The notes: generated from the sequence alone by a model not told the origin. Shown: positions 8,318 to 16,803, numbered from the stretch's first letter. The stretch is DNA of 64,000 nt from Paenibacillus amylolyticus (GCF_001570725.1 NZ_BCNV01000001.1:496001-560000), one strand, 5' to 3'. A program made the numbers and translations.

Positions 8318-8991
8318 GAAACCGATTGGTATTGCAGGGAATTACACAGACCTTTGAAGATGGCAGTAGCAAACGAACGATTCTGGACAAGTTGGACCTT
8401 GAAGTTGCCGAAGGGGAACTCGTAGCTGTGATGGGGCCTTCAGGATCGGGTAAAAGTACATTCTTGTCCATCGCAGGGGCACTTCTCGAACCGACGGAAG
8501 GACAGGTTCTACTGGATGGGGCCTCTATTATGGGCAAAGGCAAACAGGAGATATCCGATATGCGGCTTCAGCAGCTTGGTTTTATTTTTCAAAGTGCCAA
8601 CCTCATTCCGTATCTGAAAGTAGAAGAACAACTGATGGTGGTCGCGAAACTTGCTGGAGCGGAGAAAAACAAGGCGGAGAAACGAGTGGATGAGCTGTTG
8701 GATACGGTAGGCTTGACTCATCGGCGGAAGGCATATGCGGAGAAGCTGTCTGGCGGGGAACGTCAGCGGGTCGCTATTGCACGGGCGTTGATGAACGATC
8801 CGGCTGTCCTGCTCGCGGATGAGCCAACAGCGAGCCTGGATGCAGAACGTGGACTGGATATTGTCGGCATGATTGCACGGCTCGTAAAGGAGCAGGGCAA
8901 GAGTGCAGTGATGGTTACGCATGATGAGCGGATATTACCGCTCTGTAGCCGGGTTCTTTTTTTGGAAAATGGAAAGCTTGTGCAGCATTAG
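8314..8991 (+). CDS. hrtA: Haem-efflux ABC transporter ATPase HrtA
   Basis: A 225-residue ABC ATPase of the MacB/LolD type. Walker A GPSGSGKST (41-49), Q-loop IFQSANLIPYLKV, signature LSGGERQRVAIARAL (145-159), Walker B VLLADEPTASLD, and the switch histidine in VTHDERI are all intact. The QSxxLVPYLKVxEQL block is characteristic of HrtA by memory. It powers the HrtB permease. It overlaps hrtB by four bases, so the two are translationally coupled. No other transporter component follows. An energy-coupled haem or haem-degradation-product exporter is the family role. Confidence 0.9.
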   Translation: MRNRLVLQGITQTFEDGSSKRTILDKLDLEVAEGELVAVMGPSGSGKSTFLSIAGALLEPTEGQVLLDGASIMGKGKQEISDMRLQQLGFIFQSANLIPYLKVEEQLMVVAKLAGAEKNKAEKRVDELLDTVGLTHRRKAYAEKLSGGERQRVAIARALMNDPAVLLADEPTASLDAERGLDIVGMIARLVKEQGKSAVMVTHDERILPLCSRVLFLENGKLVQH

Positions 8992-9061
8992 AAGGAGAAT
9001 GGTCTGAGCGTCTGGAGAGAATACTGATCCAAGGCTTAAGGGCAGAAAGTATAATTAAGAG

Positions 9062-9098
9062 GGTCACGGTTTCCCGGTGGGAAGGTGGCCTTCTTTCT
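9062..9098 (+). terminator. Probable terminator after hrtA
   Basis: GGTCAC-TTCCC (9062-9075) pairs with GGGAA-GTGGCC (9079-9090), allowing one G-T pair and two small bulges, and is followed by TTCTTTCTGT. It lies 70 bp after the hrtA stop. Confidence 0.6.
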
Positions 9099-9155
9099 GT
9101 GTTTTCGACTATAATTGGAAGAATAGTGGAATTTGATAGAGAGGATCGGGTGCGG

Positions 9156-9707
9156 ATGAGTAGCTTGAGTGCGGAATTATATCCGGCGCTGAGTACGTCA
9201 ATTCATTGGGGAATTATTGAGGCGGAGTTCAGATTGAATGAGATCGTGGACGAAAAGCTGGTGAGCAATATTAGCATCATTCCATTTGTTGGGGATCAAT
9301 GTGTTGTTTTTCAACTGGATAATGGAGACTGGGAGCTGCCCGGAGGCACGCTTGAAGCAGGTGAGCAGTATATGGATGGACTGAAACGCGAACTGATGGA
9401 GGAACTTGGGGCAGAAATGCGGTCCTATCAGATTTTTGGCCAATTCCACTGTACATCCAGTGCGTTGGAACCGTATCGACCACATATCCCGCATCCCCAT
9501 TTTGTACGAATCATTGGATATGGAGACGTTGAACTTGTTGCTGATCCGCTGAATCCGGAGGATGGTGAGCAGGTGGTTGCGGTGGAAGTGGTAGAGATTG
9601 ATGAAGCGATCCGAAGATTCCAGGAACAGAACAGAGATGACATTGCAGAGATGTACAAACTGGCTTATGTACTGCGAGATGAAGCTAAACAGTCAGGCAA
9701 GAACTAG
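9156..9707 (+). CDS. Nudix hydrolase
   Basis: A 183-residue Nudix hydrolase. The Nudix box is complete: GGTLEAGEQYMDGLKRELMEE, followed by LGA, giving the GX5EX7REUXEEXGU pattern at about residues 73-96. The preceding DGDWELPGG-type strand is also present. Such enzymes cleave nucleoside diphosphates linked to another moiety; the substrate is not evident. I choose the ATG at 9156 behind GAGAGGAT. An upstream GTG at 9099 would put a TATAAT (9110-9115) inside the coding region and adds unrelated residues. It stands alone between the haem locus and a DUF4275 gene. Confidence 0.88.
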   Translation: MSSLSAELYPALSTSIHWGIIEAEFRLNEIVDEKLVSNISIIPFVGDQCVVFQLDNGDWELPGGTLEAGEQYMDGLKRELMEELGAEMRSYQIFGQFHCTSSALEPYRPHIPHPHFVRIIGYGDVELVADPLNPEDGEQVVAVEVVEIDEAIRRFQEQNRDDIAEMYKLAYVLRDEAKQSGKN

Positions 9708-9740
9708 ATGATCTAATTCCAATACCTTACGGAGGTAATG

Positions 9741-10250
9741 ATGATTCGAGATAAGATTAACGAGCTGCTGGATACTTTACCCGAATTGGAACTGAACCAA
9801 GCATACTGGGGGATTGAGCGTATCCATCAGGAATATATGTTCAAGAAGAATTTGCAGGACAAAGGAGTTGTCGTGTCCGAGCTGTACGAGGAATCCGAAG
9901 GGATTGTACAGCAATGGGATAGCGTGTTTGCCCATAATATCGATGATGTGCTCAAAGAGTCTATCCATTATAGCCAGTACAAGTGGCATTTGTTCAGTTA
10001 TGAACAACAGAAATGTCTGACTCATGATGAAGCACGAGATGCTTTCAATGCCGAGCCGAAAGATGAAGTATATGTGATGTATGAAAGTGGTGGTTGGGTG
10101 CTTTTATACGAAAACGCGAATCAGGTCATTGCAGCGGATTTTGATTCGGAGCAGGATATATATATCTTCGACCGGGCGTTTACATGGACGTACGTGTATA
10201 CGCACGAATCCATGTGTGGCCCCTATTTTTATAAAATAGAACAAGCATGA
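9741..10250 (+). CDS. DUF4275 family protein
   Basis: An acidic cytoplasmic protein of 169 residues without membrane segments. The C-terminal half, KWHLFSYEQQKCLTHDEARDAFN, then EVYVMYESGG, DIYIFDRAFTWTYVYTHE and CGPYF, fits the DUF4275 pattern as I recall it. Function unknown. Families like this one often occur singly in lists of small genes that include toxin-immunity-like proteins. Two ATGs are adjacent (9738 and 9741). I take the second because GGAGG at 9731-9735 gives only 2 bases to the first and 5 to the second. A DUF4304 gene follows 27 bp later. Confidence 0.75.
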   Translation: MIRDKINELLDTLPELELNQAYWGIERIHQEYMFKKNLQDKGVVVSELYEESEGIVQQWDSVFAHNIDDVLKESIHYSQYKWHLFSYEQQKCLTHDEARDAFNAEPKDEVYVMYESGGWVLLYENANQVIAADFDSEQDIYIFDRAFTWTYVYTHESMCGPYFYKIEQA

Positions 10251-10277
10251 TTCTGAACAAAAGGGGAGTGATATCTT

Positions 10278-10871
10278 ATGCAGGACCTTTTTAAGAAGAT
10301 CATCCATACAGACGTCAAACCCTTATTTGCCAAACACGGCTATACCAAGAAAAATCTGAATTTCTACAAAGCGGATGGAAACCTCGCGTACAAGTTCAAC
10401 ATTCAAAAAGCAAAGGTAAACACCAGTAGTCAAGTCCAGTTTTATGTTAATTGTGGTGTTCATTCCACCGAGCTTGCGGAGTTGAATTCCGTTGGATTGA
10501 ATGGAGACATATCGGAGTACGTATCTCATTTTACCTGCCGAATCAGAGAAATAGCCCCTTCCGCTCCGGCCCACTATACCTTAACGCCTGATATCGATCC
10601 AGACGCTTTATCGAAAGAACTGGTGTCACATTTGGAAGAGGGCATGTCATTCCTACACTCGCTAACAGGGGCCAGAGATATAGTCCATTATTATATGGCG
10701 AAGACAGCGCTACATTTAAGTGAAGAAACTTTCCGCTTTCTGCTACAAGCCGGTGATACGGAAGAAGCCAAGCATTATTTAGAGCAACTACATGCCAAAT
10801 ACGGAACCGAAAAGCGCTGGGCCATATTTGAAAAGAAATATGCAGCCGTTTTTGCCGAGTATGGATTGTAA
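10278..10871 (+). CDS. DUF4304 family protein
   Basis: A 197-residue cytoplasmic protein. The N-terminal DUF4304 domain begins MQDLFKKIIHTDVKPLFAKHGY and continues with KKNLNFYKADGNLAYKFNIQK and VQFYVNCGVHS, features I associate with this family. The C-terminal third is helical and resembles a short TPR-like hairpin (AGDTEEAKHYLEQLHAKYG). Role unknown. It has an AGGGGAGTG ribosome region at 10261-10269 and sits in a same-strand run with the DUF4275 and Zn-ribbon genes, so it may share their transcript. Confidence 0.8.
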   Translation: MQDLFKKIIHTDVKPLFAKHGYTKKNLNFYKADGNLAYKFNIQKAKVNTSSQVQFYVNCGVHSTELAELNSVGLNGDISEYVSHFTCRIREIAPSAPAHYTLTPDIDPDALSKELVSHLEEGMSFLHSLTGARDIVHYYMAKTALHLSEETFRFLLQAGDTEEAKHYLEQLHAKYGTEKRWAIFEKKYAAVFAEYGL

Positions 10872-10897
10872 ATTTAGGTTCAGGAGGAGACACCCAC

Positions 10898-11191
10898 ATG
10901 ACAAACGATAAAGGAACACTCAAAACATGCGAACAAGGACATTCGTATTATAAAAAAAGTGACTGCCCCACTTGTCCGACGTGCGAAGCTGAACGTAAAC
11001 CGACAGAAGGATTTCTAGCCTTGCTGTCTGCTCCCGCCAGACGTGCCTTGGAGAATGAAGGCATTACGACACTACTGCAACTTGCGGAGTACAGGGAGAA
11101 AGAAATCCTGAAGCTGCATGGAATCGGGCCATCTGCCATGCCCAAACTGCGGAACGCATTGGAAGAAGAGGGACTGTCTTTCAAGAAATAA
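10898..11191 (+). CDS. Zn-ribbon plus alpha-CTD-like helix-hairpin-helix protein
   Basis: A 97-residue two-part protein. Residues 10-30 form a zinc ribbon with CEQGHSYYKKSDCPTCPTC, giving four to five possible Cys/His ligands. Residues 45-95 form a helix-hairpin-helix fold like the C-terminal domain of RNA polymerase alpha: ARRALENEGITTLLQLAEY, then ILKLHGIGPSAMPKLRNAL. Proteins of this build are annotated as RNA polymerase alpha-CTD-containing and probably bind nucleic acid. RBS CAGGAGGAG precedes the ATG by 8 bases. It converges on the minus-strand gene that ends at 11211 with no clear terminator between them. Confidence 0.82.
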   Translation: MTNDKGTLKTCEQGHSYYKKSDCPTCPTCEAERKPTEGFLALLSAPARRALENEGITTLLQLAEYREKEILKLHGIGPSAMPKLRNALEEEGLSFKK

Positions 11192-11210
11192 TCCTCTTCA
11201 CGATGTTGCA

Positions 11211-12155
11211 TTAATCCAAACCAGAAGCAGAAATAATCTCCTCGATCGTTACCTGATATAACAAGTTTCCTTCACTGAGTAGCAGACGATGCTGGCGAAA
11301 ATCCTGCCGTGCCTGCTTGAAGGGCTGATCATCTTCATTTAGCAAATCAATCTTCTGCCCCTTGCTCAATGTTCCGGGCTTCTCCATTTTCTTAAGCACA
11401 AACGTACCATGTTTACCGTACCCTGCATCGAACAAGAAATGATAACCATCCGTGCTGAAGCCCGAGGAACCGGAGATGTCTGGATTCATGAATGTAACAT
11501 CGGGTTTACTGGTTCCCCCTGAGATACAACCGAGTTCAAAATCGGTATAGAAGTAGAACCAGACCTGCTTCTCATTCACCACATTGAGTGCGTAACAATC
11601 TGCAATGTCAGCTGCGCGGTTTTCGTACACTTTATTACCGTGCTCATCCCAGGCCAACAGACCGTTTGATCCAATTGGATCGCTCCATCCGTAGTTACCA
11701 AACACCCCTTCATCGAAGTAACTCGTCCAGATCGTTCCCTTCTCTGCGACCTGTACACTTTGGATACCGTCTCCCAACAGAAACTCGCGTATTGTATTTC
11801 CGTCCAGATCACACACTTTGGCATTCAGATCAAACTGTTCATTTCCGTAATTCGCACACCGTGCTCCCACGAGCAGCAGATGTTCATGTAATGGTTGTAC
11901 GTAATGATAATTGAACATCTGCCCCCAGATGACAACTTCCTCGATAGTTTGATCTGCCACAATAAGCACTTTGTACGTATAGCTTTGATTCAATGTACTT
12001 TGGACGAACATACCTCGCTCTCTTTCGGGGATCTGATTCATCAGCAGTACATAGACAAGGCCATCACCGCCCCACTGGGTGGAAACGATATCGAAGCCCT
12101 CGACATAATTCGAAATGTCGGCAAAAGGTAAAAGTTTTACTTTAGGATTGGTCAT
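11211..12155 (-). CDS. Hypothetical protein, beta-propeller-like
   Basis: A 314-residue soluble protein with repeated short strand-rich segments of W/Y-G-D type (for example GDGLVYVLLMNQ, GTIWTSYFDEGVFGNYGWSDP, KQVWFYFYTDFELG, and GYHFLFDAGYGKHGTFVLKK). This suggests a beta-propeller, but no named family is recognised. The start is the ATG at 12155, 8 bases after AAGGAGG (12170-12164). An ATG at 12161 is too close, and the frame upstream of it has no further support. No signal peptide or membrane helix. It is transcribed away from the DUF2569 gene. Function unknown. Confidence 0.75.
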   Translation of the reverse strand: MTNPKVKLLPFADISNYVEGFDIVSTQWGGDGLVYVLLMNQIPERERGMFVQSTLNQSYTYKVLIVADQTIEEVVIWGQMFNYHYVQPLHEHLLLVGARCANYGNEQFDLNAKVCDLDGNTIREFLLGDGIQSVQVAEKGTIWTSYFDEGVFGNYGWSDPIGSNGLLAWDEHGNKVYENRAADIADCYALNVVNEKQVWFYFYTDFELGCISGGTSKPDVTFMNPDISGSSGFSTDGYHFLFDAGYGKHGTFVLKKMEKPGTLSKGQKIDLLNEDDQPFKQARQDFRQHRLLLSEGNLLYQVTIEEIISASGLD

Positions 12156-12514
12156 ATCCATATCCTCCTTCGTAGTCAAATGCAGAGTCACCATCTGCAT
12201 CTGTATAAGAGCATTATGACGTACGTGTACTTTGCTGAACATGGTGGAAGTATAGCGAAGGTCTTTTTTGGCTTTTGCAGCATCTGAATACGATCTTTTG
12301 AAATGGCTGTTTCGTACTTGACACTCGTAGTACAATAAGGAAGTTGTGTAAAATTCTATATAAAAGAAGGATGGAGAGGTACCTATAAGGAGAGTGTGAG
12401 GATACATACAACGCACGTATAGTAGGGGAAAAGAATTACCCGTAGATTCAATTGGCAATATTACAAGGAAGACTCATCTCAGAAAGACAAAACTGATTAA
12501 GGAAGTGTTATTAA

Positions 12515-13021
12515 GTGGAACCACATATTCAAGAGCAAAAGACAGACTACCGTCCACTAGGTGTATCGGGATTGGGTGGTTGGCTGATTCTCATCCAGAT
12601 TGGATTATTTCTTACCATTATCCTGCTCGCAGTACAGTTGATGCAAAACACGTTACCAGCATTAACACCCGAAATGTGGGACTTATTTGTTTCCAAGGAC
12701 TCCGAATACTATCACGTTCTGTGGGGGCCATTAATTATTTTTGAAGCTATATATAATGTGGTCTTTTTATTGTTCACCATATATATAGTTGTAACTTTTT
12801 ATAGAAAAAAAGCAATCTTACCCCGGTTAATGATCATCTATTACAGTGTGAGTTTGGTGCTCTATATGGTTGATTATATACTCGTACTTCAGATACCTAT
12901 GATGCGGGAATTGGAAGATGGAAGTGGAATACAGGAGATTGTGAAATCTGTCATTACTTGTGCCATCTGGATTCCTTATTTTATCAAATCCGAGCGAGTT
13001 CATAACACATTTGTAAGATAA
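12515..13021 (+). CDS. DUF2569 family membrane protein
   Basis: A 168-residue integral membrane protein with four helices (about 22-45, 73-98, 107-128 and 140-158). The opening LGVSGLGGWLILIQIGLFLT, with its G-GGWL motif before the first helix, is the hallmark of DUF2569, and KSERVHNTFV at the end is also typical. Function unknown. GTG start at 12515 with AAGGAAGTG (12499-12507) upstream. It is monocistronic, ending at a terminator. Confidence 0.82.
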   Translation: MEPHIQEQKTDYRPLGVSGLGGWLILIQIGLFLTIILLAVQLMQNTLPALTPEMWDLFVSKDSEYYHVLWGPLIIFEAIYNVVFLLFTIYIVVTFYRKKAILPRLMIIYYSVSLVLYMVDYILVLQIPMMRELEDGSGIQEIVKSVITCAIWIPYFIKSERVHNTFVR

Positions 13022-13038
13022 ATGGTAAGCAGGAAATG

Positions 13039-13078
13039 CCCGATCTTGGATAGAAGCTATCTGAGGTCGGGTTTATTT
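13039..13078 (+). terminator. Rho-independent terminator
   Basis: CCCGATCTTGGATAG pairs imperfectly with CTATCTGAGGTCGGG and is followed by TTTATTT. It closes the DUF2569 gene. Confidence 0.8.
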
Positions 13079-13140
13079 GATACAAGCGAAACCAGTTACA
13101 TATATAGTTAGCCTGTTCAATGTGAAAAGGAGGAGAGATC

Positions 13141-13755
13141 TTGAAAATTTATCTGGTAAGGCATGGGATGGATGAGGAAGGGTATCGAGGCGGATGGAGT
13201 GATCGTGGACTTACGGAACAGGGACGTATTCAATCGAAGAAACTGGGAGAGCATTTGCATCATCATGCTGAGGAGTACAACATACATACGATCATGAGCA
13301 GTGATCTTCCTCGTGCAGTGCAGACTACACGGGAAATGGAGAAACAGTTAAACATGCAGGCTATCTTAATGAAAGATTGGCGTGAGATGAATAATGGAGA
13401 ATTGGCAGGCATGCTCCATAAGGATGCTGAAGTGAACTACCCAGGGGTTTATTTCAATACCCTTGAGATGGATTCGCCTTTTCCGGGAGGAGAAAGTCCG
13501 AGAGATTTTTATAACCGGATAAGCATATCTTTCGAGAATCTTCTTAGAGATATAGAGGAACAAACAGTCAAGTCCAATGTGCTGTTAATTACTCACGGCG
13601 GCGTGATTAACATCCTGTACTATCTGCTTGAGAATAGGGAATGGAGCAATAAATCCAGCTTTTATCCCATGAACAACACCAGTGTTCATACCGTTGAAAA
13701 GGGAAGACTTGGTTGGAAACTTAGCAACGCAAATGTGTTAAGTCATCTTGATTAG
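13141..13755 (+). CDS. Histidine phosphatase family protein
   Basis: A 204-residue phosphoglycerate-mutase-like phosphatase. The catalytic RHG is at residues 7-9 (YLVRHGMDEEG), a second arginine lies in SSDLPRAVQTTREM, and the second catalytic histidine is in LLITHGGVINILYY. The family dephosphorylates small molecules or proteins through a phosphohistidine; the substrate is not evident. The start is TTG at 13141 behind AAGGAGGAGAG, an ideal ribosome site. A full-length repeat copy lies immediately downstream. Confidence 0.9.
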   Translation: MKIYLVRHGMDEEGYRGGWSDRGLTEQGRIQSKKLGEHLHHHAEEYNIHTIMSSDLPRAVQTTREMEKQLNMQAILMKDWREMNNGELAGMLHKDAEVNYPGVYFNTLEMDSPFPGGESPRDFYNRISISFENLLRDIEEQTVKSNVLLITHGGVINILYYLLENREWSNKSSFYPMNNTSVHTVEKGRLGWKLSNANVLSHLD

Positions 13756-13771
13756 TTGTTTACTTAATTAA

Positions 13772-13946
13772 TTGAACTAAACATTCACACAAAACGGAGA
13801 GGACAGAAAGGACCTGAAGAAGCGGAGCGTTCGCCTTTATCCCCGGATTTCCCCTTTATAAAAGGAACCAAAAAAATCTGGGGATAACAGCGATCGGAAG
13901 GTTGTTCTGTCATCGGAGTGTGCAGTGTAAATATTCTTTAGTTCAA
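13772..13946 (+). repeat. Dispersed repeat, copy A (full length)
   Basis: A 175-bp element. Left end TTGAACTAAAC-ATTCACAC and right end GTGTAAATATTCTTTAGTTCAA form terminal inverted repeats. Inside, TTATCCCCGGATTT (from about 13837) pairs with AAATCTGGGGATAA as a hairpin enclosing CCCCTTTATAAAAGG. It is followed by the conserved segment ACAGCGATCGGAAGG and TGTTCTGTCATCGGAG. No coding capacity. The right end lies 69 bp before the PNPOx gene start. Confidence 0.85.
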
Positions 13947-14015
13947 TTTATATAGATGCTAGATCATGAGCGGATAAGTCACCTTAATTAGAAAATAGAA
14001 GATGGAGGCTATGAC

Positions 14016-14672
14016 ATGAACGATAAACCAATTGAACTGCTACAACATTTGAAGTCTTTATCTGGACCATTTCCAATGTGGGATATTGGGCAGTTGCCGG
14101 AGCGGCCAGGGAAGCTATTTTTGGAGTGGTTGAGATTGGCGGTTGAGAACGAAGTGAAGGAACCTCATGCAATGACGATCTCTACCGTGGATCAAGACGG
14201 TTATCCTGATGCGAGGGTATTGATTTTGAAGAACGTAATCAGCGAAACGTTCTATTTTGCTTCCAGTTCGGAGAGTCGAAAAGGGCAGCAGCTGAAGGAG
14301 AACTCTCATGTAGCCTTGACATTCTACTGGCCTTCCCTTGGAAGACAGATTCGGATAAGAGGAGTTGCGGAGGATCTGGGAGATGAAGCGGGCGCTGATG
14401 ATTTCCGCAAACGTTCAGCTGGAGCGCGAGCAGTTGCCATGACAGGACATCAGAGTGAGGTTTTGGATAGTGAGGAAGTACTGGATAGTTCCATTGAAAC
14501 TCAGAAAGAACGGATTGAACGTGACCCCAGTGTTATAACACCTCATTGGAGATTATATGCTGTGAATGCACAAGAGGTGGAGTTCTGGCAGGGAGATTCG
14601 GAGCGCAAGCATGTACGAGTCCAATATGTGATGCAAGATGGGCAGTGGAAGACACTCAGATTGTGGCCTTGA
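14016..14672 (+). CDS. Pyridoxamine 5'-phosphate oxidase family protein (PdxH-like)
   Basis: A 218-residue FMN-dependent oxidase. The FMN-binding split barrel shows EPHAMTISTVDQDGYPDARVLILK and FYFASSSESRKGQQLKEN, and the PNPOx C-terminal dimerisation motif is WRLYAVNAQEVEFWQGDSER-H-R. This end motif separates true PdxH/PhzG-type enzymes from generic flavin reductases. Predicted reaction: oxidation of pyridoxine or pyridoxamine 5'-phosphate to PLP, or a related flavin-dependent oxidation. The ribosome site AGATGGAGGC is adequate. It stands alone behind repeat copy A, without PLP-synthesis neighbours, so the physiological substrate is uncertain. Confidence 0.88.
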   Translation: MNDKPIELLQHLKSLSGPFPMWDIGQLPERPGKLFLEWLRLAVENEVKEPHAMTISTVDQDGYPDARVLILKNVISETFYFASSSESRKGQQLKENSHVALTFYWPSLGRQIRIRGVAEDLGDEAGADDFRKRSAGARAVAMTGHQSEVLDSEEVLDSSIETQKERIERDPSVITPHWRLYAVNAQEVEFWQGDSERKHVRVQYVMQDGQWKTLRLWP

Positions 14673-14756
14673 TTTTACAACAGATGAGTTAGTCAATATG
14701 GACCGATCTGCCTGTGTGTTTCTTTTGTCCTACTAATTCTCTGGGAGGGTGATTCT

Positions 14757-15332
14757 ATGAAAACGATTGAAAGTTATTTTGTCCCATTTCCGATATTAGA
14801 AACCGAGCGAACGTTACTCCGGCCTCTTACCTATGATGATCTGGAGGATATGTACAGTTACTGCGCTGTACCTGCTGTATCGGAATTCACCACCTGGGAC
14901 GCGCATCAGAGCAAAGAAGATACAAAAGCTTTTTTGGATTTTGTCATGAGTCGCTATGAGACGGATCTAATAGGCCCATGGGGGATTGAAGATAAACACA
15001 CCAAGAGGCTGATTGGTAGTTGTAACTATTTAGGGTGTGATAGCGATAACAGGAGAGTCGAGCTGGGATATGTATTATCTGATCAATATTGGAATCGAGG
15101 CTACATGACCGAGGCAGTGAAACGAATCATCCAATTTGGATTTGAAGAAGTGGGGCTTGAGCGAATCCAGGCCAGATGCTTGGTGAAGAACACAGGTTCC
15201 GCCAAGGTTATGGAGAAGTCAGGCATGCAATTCGAAGGTATTTTACGGAAGTACATGAGGGTGAAAAATGAACTTCAGGATCTGAAGATGTATGCTATTT
15301 TAAAAGAAGACTTCTATACTCGTGTTAAATAA
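14757..15332 (+). CDS. GNAT acetyltransferase, RimJ/RimL type
   Basis: A 191-residue GNAT N-acetyltransferase. It opens with the RimL-type ETERTLLRPLTYDDLEDMYSY. The acetyl-CoA motif is VELGYVLSDQYWNRGYMTEAVKRII, followed by VKNTGSAKVMEKSGMQFEGILRKYM. The family acetylates protein N-termini or small amines; the target is unknown. ATG at 14757 behind TGGGAGGGTG. It is probably monocistronic, lying between the PNPOx gene and a terminator at 15479. Confidence 0.9.
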   Translation: MKTIESYFVPFPILETERTLLRPLTYDDLEDMYSYCAVPAVSEFTTWDAHQSKEDTKAFLDFVMSRYETDLIGPWGIEDKHTKRLIGSCNYLGCDSDNRRVELGYVLSDQYWNRGYMTEAVKRIIQFGFEEVGLERIQARCLVKNTGSAKVMEKSGMQFEGILRKYMRVKNELQDLKMYAILKEDFYTRVK

Positions 15333-15478
15333 AGAACGTGTTATTGAAAAGTCGTGTGTCATTTATCAGTAGTACACAATAAAAGCGGAAGTAAGAAAGA
15401 GCTTGAAATGCTGCATCAAACGGTCAAGGTTATCGTACTTTATATTGTCTAATTCAATAATTATATGCCAAGCTTTGG

Positions 15479-15516
15479 CCCATTCCTGATCGCTGAGGAA
15501 ATGGGTTTTATTTTTG
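15479..15516 (+). terminator. Probable terminator
   Basis: CCCATTCCT pairs with AGGAAATGGG (one bulged base) and is followed by TTTTATTTTTG. It lies 146 bp after the acetyltransferase stop. Confidence 0.7.
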
Positions 15517-15548
15517 TTTTCAGTAAGCAACGTACATAATGTCATATC

Positions 15549-16583
15549 GTGAACCGGGTGCCTTTCGCTATAATCTTCAAGTTATTAAAACTTGGAATGA
15601 ATGAAGGAACCAGGAGGTACAACGAATTGATAGCAAAAAACAGATATAAATCACTCGAACTGGAAACACCCGGCGTATATGAGCTGGAAGGGCTTGAGGT
15701 GGGAGTGACATCGAACTGCAATTATAAATGCGACTATTGCTGCGCCTACAATCGGGATGATGGAGCTTGCATCGGTAGTCAGGAAGTCATCCGTATTATT
15801 CGTGAGCTGCCTCATCTCAAGCGAGTTCGATTGTCCGGGGGTGAAGTCACTCTGAAATACCAGGATTGCGTGGAGATCGTGAAGTATTGTGCGGCACATG
15901 GCATTGATACGCAATTGAACAGTAATGCCAGTCTGCTGACCAAAGAACGGATTCTTGCGTTGCGTGATGCAGGCTTGTCCAACATTCATATCTCTTTCAA
16001 TTATACGGATGCGGAGGCCTATGCTGCGTACTACCGTGTGCATCCTCGCATGTATGAGAGACTGGAGCAGAATATTCGTTTGTGTACGGAAGCTGGTCTG
16101 GAGACGGTATTGGAAACGTTGCTGTTTGAAGGTAACCAAGCGAATATGCAGGCTATTAGCGATAAGGTGTATGACCTGGGTGTGCGCATCCATGAGATCC
16201 AGAACAGCATTAAGATGCCGCATACCGAATGGACCCAGATTGTATCCAAAGAGTCCCTTGTTCGATCTGTTACGGAGCTGATAGAACATAAAAAACCAGA
16301 TACAACGCTCTATTTCACCTGTATGGACCGGTTCGCTGAACAGTTGAATTTGCGTGAACAACCCGGCGTGTATTTCTCGAATTGTGTGGATGGCACGAAA
16401 CAGCTGCACCTACACGGTAATGGGGATATTCTTATCTGTGAGTTATGCCACCCTGTCGTGATTGGCAACATCTACAACGGAACGTCGTTGAAGGATATCT
16501 ATGCCCAACAGCCACCGGCGTTAACGGAATTTTTGGAAAAGCGGCCTTGTCCCGCGTACGATGCTCTTTTTGCAGATGCATAA
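15549..16583 (+). CDS. Radical SAM protein
   Basis: A 344-residue radical SAM enzyme. The 4Fe-4S motif CxxxCxxC is Cys57, Cys61, Cys64 in TSNCNYKCDYCCAYN, followed by the GGE-type SAM motif (VRLSGGEVTL). The C-terminal region has further cysteines (NCVDG, ICELCHP, RPCPAYD) around HLHGNGDILICELCHPVVIGN, resembling a SPASM/twitch segment that may bind an auxiliary cluster. The start is uncertain. GTG 15549 gives the longest family-like N-terminus but has no ribosome site. An in-frame TTG at 15627 has a near-ideal AGGAGGT (15612-15618). No peptide precursor gene was found nearby, so the substrate is unknown. Confidence 0.85.
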   Translation: MNRVPFAIIFKLLKLGMNEGTRRYNELIAKNRYKSLELETPGVYELEGLEVGVTSNCNYKCDYCCAYNRDDGACIGSQEVIRIIRELPHLKRVRLSGGEVTLKYQDCVEIVKYCAAHGIDTQLNSNASLLTKERILALRDAGLSNIHISFNYTDAEAYAAYYRVHPRMYERLEQNIRLCTEAGLETVLETLLFEGNQANMQAISDKVYDLGVRIHEIQNSIKMPHTEWTQIVSKESLVRSVTELIEHKKPDTTLYFTCMDRFAEQLNLREQPGVYFSNCVDGTKQLHLHGNGDILICELCHPVVIGNIYNGTSLKDIYAQQPPALTEFLEKRPCPAYDALFADA

Positions 16584-16675
16584 CAGGAAGCTCTGACGAA
16601 GATGTTTTGATATGTAAGCTGAGCGAGATATGTACACGATATCAGTGCAATTTAAGGTTCTATAGATTGAAAATC

Positions 16676-16720
16676 AAGGTGATCTGATTTCCTCAGTGGG
16701 AAAAAGGATCACCTTATTTT
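16676..16720 (+). terminator. Rho-independent terminator
   Basis: AAGGTGATC (16676-16684) pairs perfectly with GATCACCTT (16707-16715) and is followed by ATTTTATT. It closes the radical SAM gene and abuts repeat copy B. Confidence 0.85.
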
Positions 16721-16721
16721 A

Positions 16722-16803
16722 TTGAACTATTCATTCACACAATAACAGCGATTGGAGGGTTGTTCTGTCATCGTAGTGTCAGTGTGAATGTTCTTTAGTT
16801 CAA
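16722..16803 (+). repeat. Dispersed repeat, copy B (internally deleted)
   Basis: An 82-bp derivative. The left end TTGAACTATTCATTCACAC joins directly to AATAACAGCGATTGGAGGG, skipping about 90 bp that include the first half of the internal hairpin, and the right end TTCTTTAGTTCAA is intact. It lies 77 bp before the phosphodiester glycosidase gene. Confidence 0.8.

Noticed and set aside
15651..16409. A 252-codon open frame on the minus strand inside the radical SAM gene
   Set aside because: The plus strand has complete family motifs; the antisense frame has no ribosome site and reads as a shadow of biased codon use.
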